Source: Prorocentrum cordatum (lineage: Eukaryota; Sar; Dinophyceae; Prorocentrales; Prorocentraceae). Taken from it: 50,000 bases of DNA. The position numbers were made by a program, and so were the translations under genes. The notes beneath the pieces were generated by a model. That model made no database searches and was not told the DNA's origin. It saw only the letters and a program-made list of their open reading frames with translations. This document shows positions 46,487 through 50,000 of the stretch, one piece after another. Positions within the stretch are counted from its first letter, which is position 1. Each line of letters begins with the position of its first letter. The stretch spans positions 328,645 through 378,644 of the forward strand of contig CAUYUJ010009402.1 in NCBI GenBank assembly GCA_963575745.1. The letters run 5' to 3'.

Positions 46487-46592
46487 CCTTGTTGTTGTTG
46501 TTGTTGTTGTTGTTCTTCTTCTTCTTCTTCTTCTTCTTCTTCTTCTTCTCCTCCTCCTCCTCCTCCTCCTCCTCCTCCTCCTCCTCCTCCAC
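46487..46592. repeat. Compound microsatellite TTG-TTC-TCC
   Basis: The (TTG)n run switches to (TTC)n and then (TCC)n without spacer. Confidence 0.95.
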
Positions 46593-46855
46593 CACCCATC
46601 TTCTCCGCCTCTCTCCTAGGTTTCTCATCTTCCTTGTCTCCCTCCTCTTCCTCCTCCTCCCTGCGAAACCCCCCACCTCCTTCAGCTCTTCCAGCACCTC
46701 TTAGTCTGGGTGAAGAGCACCAGCGCGGGGGGTCCCCGGGCCGGTGAGGGCGGCTGGCGAGGGCCCCCCCCCCAGAGGCTGAAATTGTGCAAGGACCTCC
46801 CGTCGTGTCTTCGCCACCGCGAGAGGATGCCTGGGGCCTCACAGGTTTTGCAGAG

Positions 46856-47018
46856 AAGTCGGGCCTGTCCCTCTTAAGGAGGAATATTGAAATATGAACA
46901 AAAAGCAGTATGGAAACTATTCTTGGAGTATTTTCTGACAATTTTGGAGTATTGTTAGATTCGTGGGGTAAAAGAAAATCGTCCCAAATTCCCCTGTAGG
47001 GGGTCATGCCCGACCTAA
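46856..47018. mobile_element. MITE family E, copy 2
   Basis: The left arm AAGTCGGGCCTGTCC and right arm GTCATGCCCGACCTAA match the copy at 38150. The interior is AT-rich. Confidence 0.65.
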
Positions 47019-47043
47019 GTTTACCTCGAAGAAGAAACAAAAG

Positions 47044-47206
47044 CCATAAGCATCAACTTTTGGCGCTCCGCGCAGATTTCTCGGATCCACGCTGGGCCCC
47101 CCGGCGGCGCCTCCGGCGCCGCCATAGGCGCGCTTTGCGCGCCCGAGGGGGGGGGTTCAGCGCAGATCCAAGAAGTCCACGCGTGGCGCCAAAAGTTATG
47201 CTTCTG
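47044..47206. mobile_element. MITE family C, copy 2
   Basis: CATAAGCAT, then AACTTTTGGCGCTCCGCGC, is mirrored by GCGTGGCGCCAAAAGTTATG at the right. The core GGCGGCGCCTCCGGCGCCGC is a strong palindrome. Confidence 0.8.
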
Positions 47207-47469
47207 ACGTTTCCCCCCCCCCCCCCCCCTCTTCTATTACCAGCCCGGAACACATCCCTGTCCGCTTTTCGGCTTGCCAATCTTAAGGATAACGATGCAG
47301 TCAAACTGCGTAGTAAGGATGGGGAACCTTCCCAAGGCTACCCCTGCATCCTTTCCCCTTCTGCCCATCCTTAGCGACCGTCGCTGGCCAACCCTGGTCG
47401 AAAAGCGCGAACCATGGCCCTTCAAGGCCCCTGCATCCTTGCCGCGCATCCTTATGATACGGGGTGACT

Positions 47470-47700
47470 GTAGGGTTCCTCCTCCTTCTCCTCCTCCTCC
47501 TCCTCCTCGTCCCCCTCCTCCCCCTCCCCCTCCCCCTCCGCCTCCTCCTCCTCACCTCCTCCTCCTCTTTCCTCCTCCTCCTCCTCCTCATCCTCCTCCT
47601 CCTCCTCCTCCTCCCCCTCCTCCTCCCCCTCCTCTCCTTCTCCCCCTCCTCCTCCTCCACCTCCTCCTCACCCTATCCCCTATCCCTATCCCTATCCCAC
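47470..47700. repeat. (CTC)n array ending in CCCTAT repeats
   Basis: CTC/CCT triplets run to about 47665, then four CCCTAT-type units. Confidence 0.9.
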
Positions 47701-47900
47701 AAGGGAAGAATAAGCAGCCTCGAGCGTGTCGAGCTCGAGGCTGGTGCTCTCCCCCCCCCTCTGCAAGAGGCGGGCCGCGCCGGGCCGGCGTCTGGCGCCT
47801 GGCCCTGCTGCTCCTGCTGGTCGCGCTGGCGCGGCTTCGCTGGCCGCGGGCGCCTGCAGCAGAGGCCGGTCGCAGGGAGCGGGAGGAGCAGGAGAACCAG

Positions 47901-48083
47901 CACTCCAGATTTCGTAATAAAGGGAGGGGGGTCTCATTTCGGGGGGGGGTCTCTTCCAGGCTATCTTGGAGGGTCTGGGGGGGTCTGGGGACGATGTTTT
48001 GGAGGGTTCTCCCACGGGGGGGTCTAAAACTTTTCGTCTGGGAGGGTTGAGACCCCCTCCCTTTTATTACGAAATCTGGAGTA
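47901..48083. mobile_element. MITE family A, copy 2
   Basis: Same ends as 3458-3642 (CTCCAGATTTCGTAATAAA and its complement) and nearly the same G-rich body. The left outer dinucleotide is CA rather than TA. The right TA (48082-48083) is shared with the next element. Confidence 0.85.
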
Positions 48084-48282
48084 GGGGAAGAATGACATAA
48101 GCATAAGCACAAAAACTCGGAGGTCCGCGCGGATTTCTCGGATTGGCGCTGGACCCCCCTTCCTGGCGCGCTCCGCGCGCCAGGGGCGGCGCCGGAGGCG
48201 CCGCCAGGGGGGTCCAGCGCGGATCCGAGAAATCCTCGCGGACCTCCGAGTATTCATGTTTATGCAAGTCTTCCTTCCCCTA
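48082..48282. mobile_element. MITE family C, copy 3, TA-flanked
   Basis: TA, GGGGAAGAATGACATAAGC at the left; TTTATGCAAGTCTTCCTTCC, CC, TA at the right. Inside, CTCGGAGGTCCGCGCGGATT and its complement surround the GC-rich palindromic core. This copy shows the full extent of the family. Confidence 0.8.
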
Positions 48283-48420
48283 AGGAGAACCAGGGGAAGG
48301 CGGAGGAGGGCAAACGAGGGGTGCGACAACGACAGGGGGGCACATGAGGAGGGGGTGGCGGACGAGCAGGAGGATGGGCGGGAAGAAGAGGAGGACGAGG
48401 AAGGGGGGAGGGCGAGGAGG

Positions 48421-48421
<1 letters not shown>

Positions 48422-48470
<49 letters not shown>
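48422..48470. repeat. (CAG)n microsatellite
   Basis: About 16 CAG units within a G/A-rich stretch. A poly-Ser or poly-Ala frame crosses it but no gene is supported. Confidence 0.95.
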
Positions 48471-48472
<2 letters not shown>

Positions 48473-49410
48473 ATGGCAGTGGAAGGAGCGGGAGAGGCAG
48501 GAAAGCCAGGGGAGGGTGGAGGAGGGTGAACGAGGGGGGCGGCAGCGAGGAAGACTGGCCCGGAGTCAGAAGACATTGGCCCGCGCTGGGGCGAGGGCAC
48601 TGTGCCGAGCGACGGGAGCAAAGCGCCGATCCGAAAGTGAAGCCCACGCTGCGACTGGAGCACCCTTCTGAGAGACCGAAAAGGCGACCTGATGGTAAGA
48701 GGCCGCAGGAGAGACAACATCATCAAATATTGTGTACAGTGGGGGCGCCCATCAAGAAACCATCTGCTTTTCGTCAGGGTGTCCTGGGTCTCTTCGCTCC
48801 TCGCGCTGCGCGGTGGCTTCCCGCAGCCGTTGAAGCAGCTGCTGCGTTCAGGGTGCTCCGGTTTTCCTTTCTGTGCATCTCGCGCGCGGGTTTTCAGGGT
48901 TGGGTCTCTTGCGAGGGTTTCTTGCGGCAGCGCCCGCATTGTATAAGAAGCAGCACGCGGAGATAAACGGCCACTTTCTGGTCGGAGTCAGGGTAGAGAT
49001 GGGAACAACGTTCATAATGTTCAGTAGGGGGAACACATCGACACACATGATCGTAGATCCCCCGGAAGATCTGGAAAATATGGGCAGTGGGTGGAAGACG
49101 GACACCGAGAAAACATAACAACACGTGGGCCCCTGGGATATGTGTCAGTTTATGTAATCGATCCGTTTTTCCCGCCGGTTTATTTTGTATCACTGGTGCT
49201 ACATGTTTTTGTATTCGTGGCGAGCGAAAAGGAGGAGGAGGAGGACGAGGAGGAGTAAGAGGGGGGGTTGAGGATGAGGAGGAGGTCCCTGAAGGGCTTT
49301 TTGTGTCAATTTTGGGTGAGGAGACTGGTCATAGACAAGGCGCCTCTTTGGTAGTCGCTTGGGGTCTTCTGGGAGGCTTCTCGAGGGCCTTGTGGCGGTA
49401 TGTTTGTGAT
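48471..49410. other. Gene-free stretch
   Basis: Mixed unique sequence with short (GGA)n at 49230-49258. No reliable gene, splice or RNA signal was found. Confidence 0.45.
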
Positions 49411-49414
49411 ACCC

Positions 49415-50000
49415 TGGGTGTCTCGTGCGAGCCTCTTGGGGGCCTTTTGGGGCTTCTGGTGGGCCTCTTGGGGGCCGTCTGGGGCCTCCTGGGGGCCTCC
49501 TGGGGCGTCTTGGGGGCCTCTTGGGGTTCTCTTGGCGCCTCTTGGGGGCCGCTTGGGGGCTTCTCGGGGGCCTCTTGGGGACTCCAGGGGACCTCTCTGC
49601 GCCTAGAGCTCGAACTGTCCGTTCGGGTCCCCCGTCTGGGCCCGCTCTTGGAGCCGTCTTGGGAGCCTCTTCGGCCATCTTGGAGGCCTCTGGGGCTGTC
49701 TTGGGGCCCTCTGGGGCGGTTCTGGGCGCTCTTGGAAGCCTCTTGGGCCTTGTTGGGGCGATCCTGGAAGCCTCGTGGGCCGCCTGACAGCCCCGGTAAG
49801 CCGAAAAGGCGAGAACGCCAAAAACCTTCAAAAACTGAAGGAACATGACAATTTTCTGCATCTGTGGGCCCTCTTGGGAGGTCTCTTGGGGCGCCATCTT
49901 TGGCGTCTTGGATCGCTCGTGGACCGTCTCGGACTATGCTGAGCTCTCTTGGAGGCCACTTGAAGCGCTCCTGGAGCGGAGCGCTCTTGGGAGCCTGCTG
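49415..50000. repeat. GGGGGCCTCTTG minisatellite, running off the window
   Basis: 10-12 bp GGGGCCTCTTGG-type units, increasingly degenerate after 49600, continue to the window end. Same family as 11975-12310 and 13210-13490. Confidence 0.8.

Noticed and set aside
47670-47699. CCCTAT repeats as an interstitial telomere
   Set aside because: Only about four imperfect units at the end of a CTC tract, and the unit differs from the usual TTTAGGG-type repeat expected in dinoflagellates.

Overview
The window looks like nuclear DNA of a dinoflagellate. It is very GC-rich and packed with purine/pyrimidine triplet tracts. Its convincing genes all lie on the + strand and are broken by GT-AG introns. Two of them are preceded by sequences close to the dinoflagellate spliced leader (DinoSL). 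No rRNA, tRNA or bacterial-type operon was recognised. Most long open frames are shadows of triplet repeats and carry no gene.

The main discovery is a large DNA transposon-like element at 15282-34020 (18,739 bp). It has terminal inverted repeats (TIRs) of about 330 bp and is bracketed by a perfect 9-bp target-site duplication, GCTGAGGCC (15273-15281 and 34021-34029). Four spliced genes lie inside, all on +. (1) 16193-21010 encodes a protein of about 1,118 aa with a basic coiled coil, a helix-turn-helix-like segment, an EGFNS motif and a C-terminal C4HC3 PHD finger; it is the best transposase candidate. (2) 21681-22577 encodes a small acidic protein. (3) 25212-27413 encodes a DNA cytosine-5 methyltransferase with all main motifs. 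(4) 28390-32168 encodes an unrecognised protein of about 1,081 aa. A 1.29-kb array of about 31 small palindromes ends just upstream of the methyltransferase gene. Several introns are made largely of (GGA)n or (TCC)n, and three candidate introns are only 23-25 nt.

Outside the element, 1-15272 and 34030-50000 are almost gene-free. The one fairly good gene there is a coiled-coil protein (42243-43339); a weak exon cluster lies near 7.1-7.65 kb. The rest is satellite and minisatellite DNA plus at least five families of short inverted-repeat, MITE-like elements. Two of these families have TA at their ends, as in Tc1/mariner-type insertions.

Working picture: a repeat-saturated dinoflagellate chromosome segment hosting one giant TIR transposon. 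Its cargo suggests control of chromatin or DNA methylation (PHD finger plus C5 methyltransferase). The element boundaries are read directly from the sequence. Exon joins are inferred from frame continuity and GT-AG sites. The transposase role is inference.
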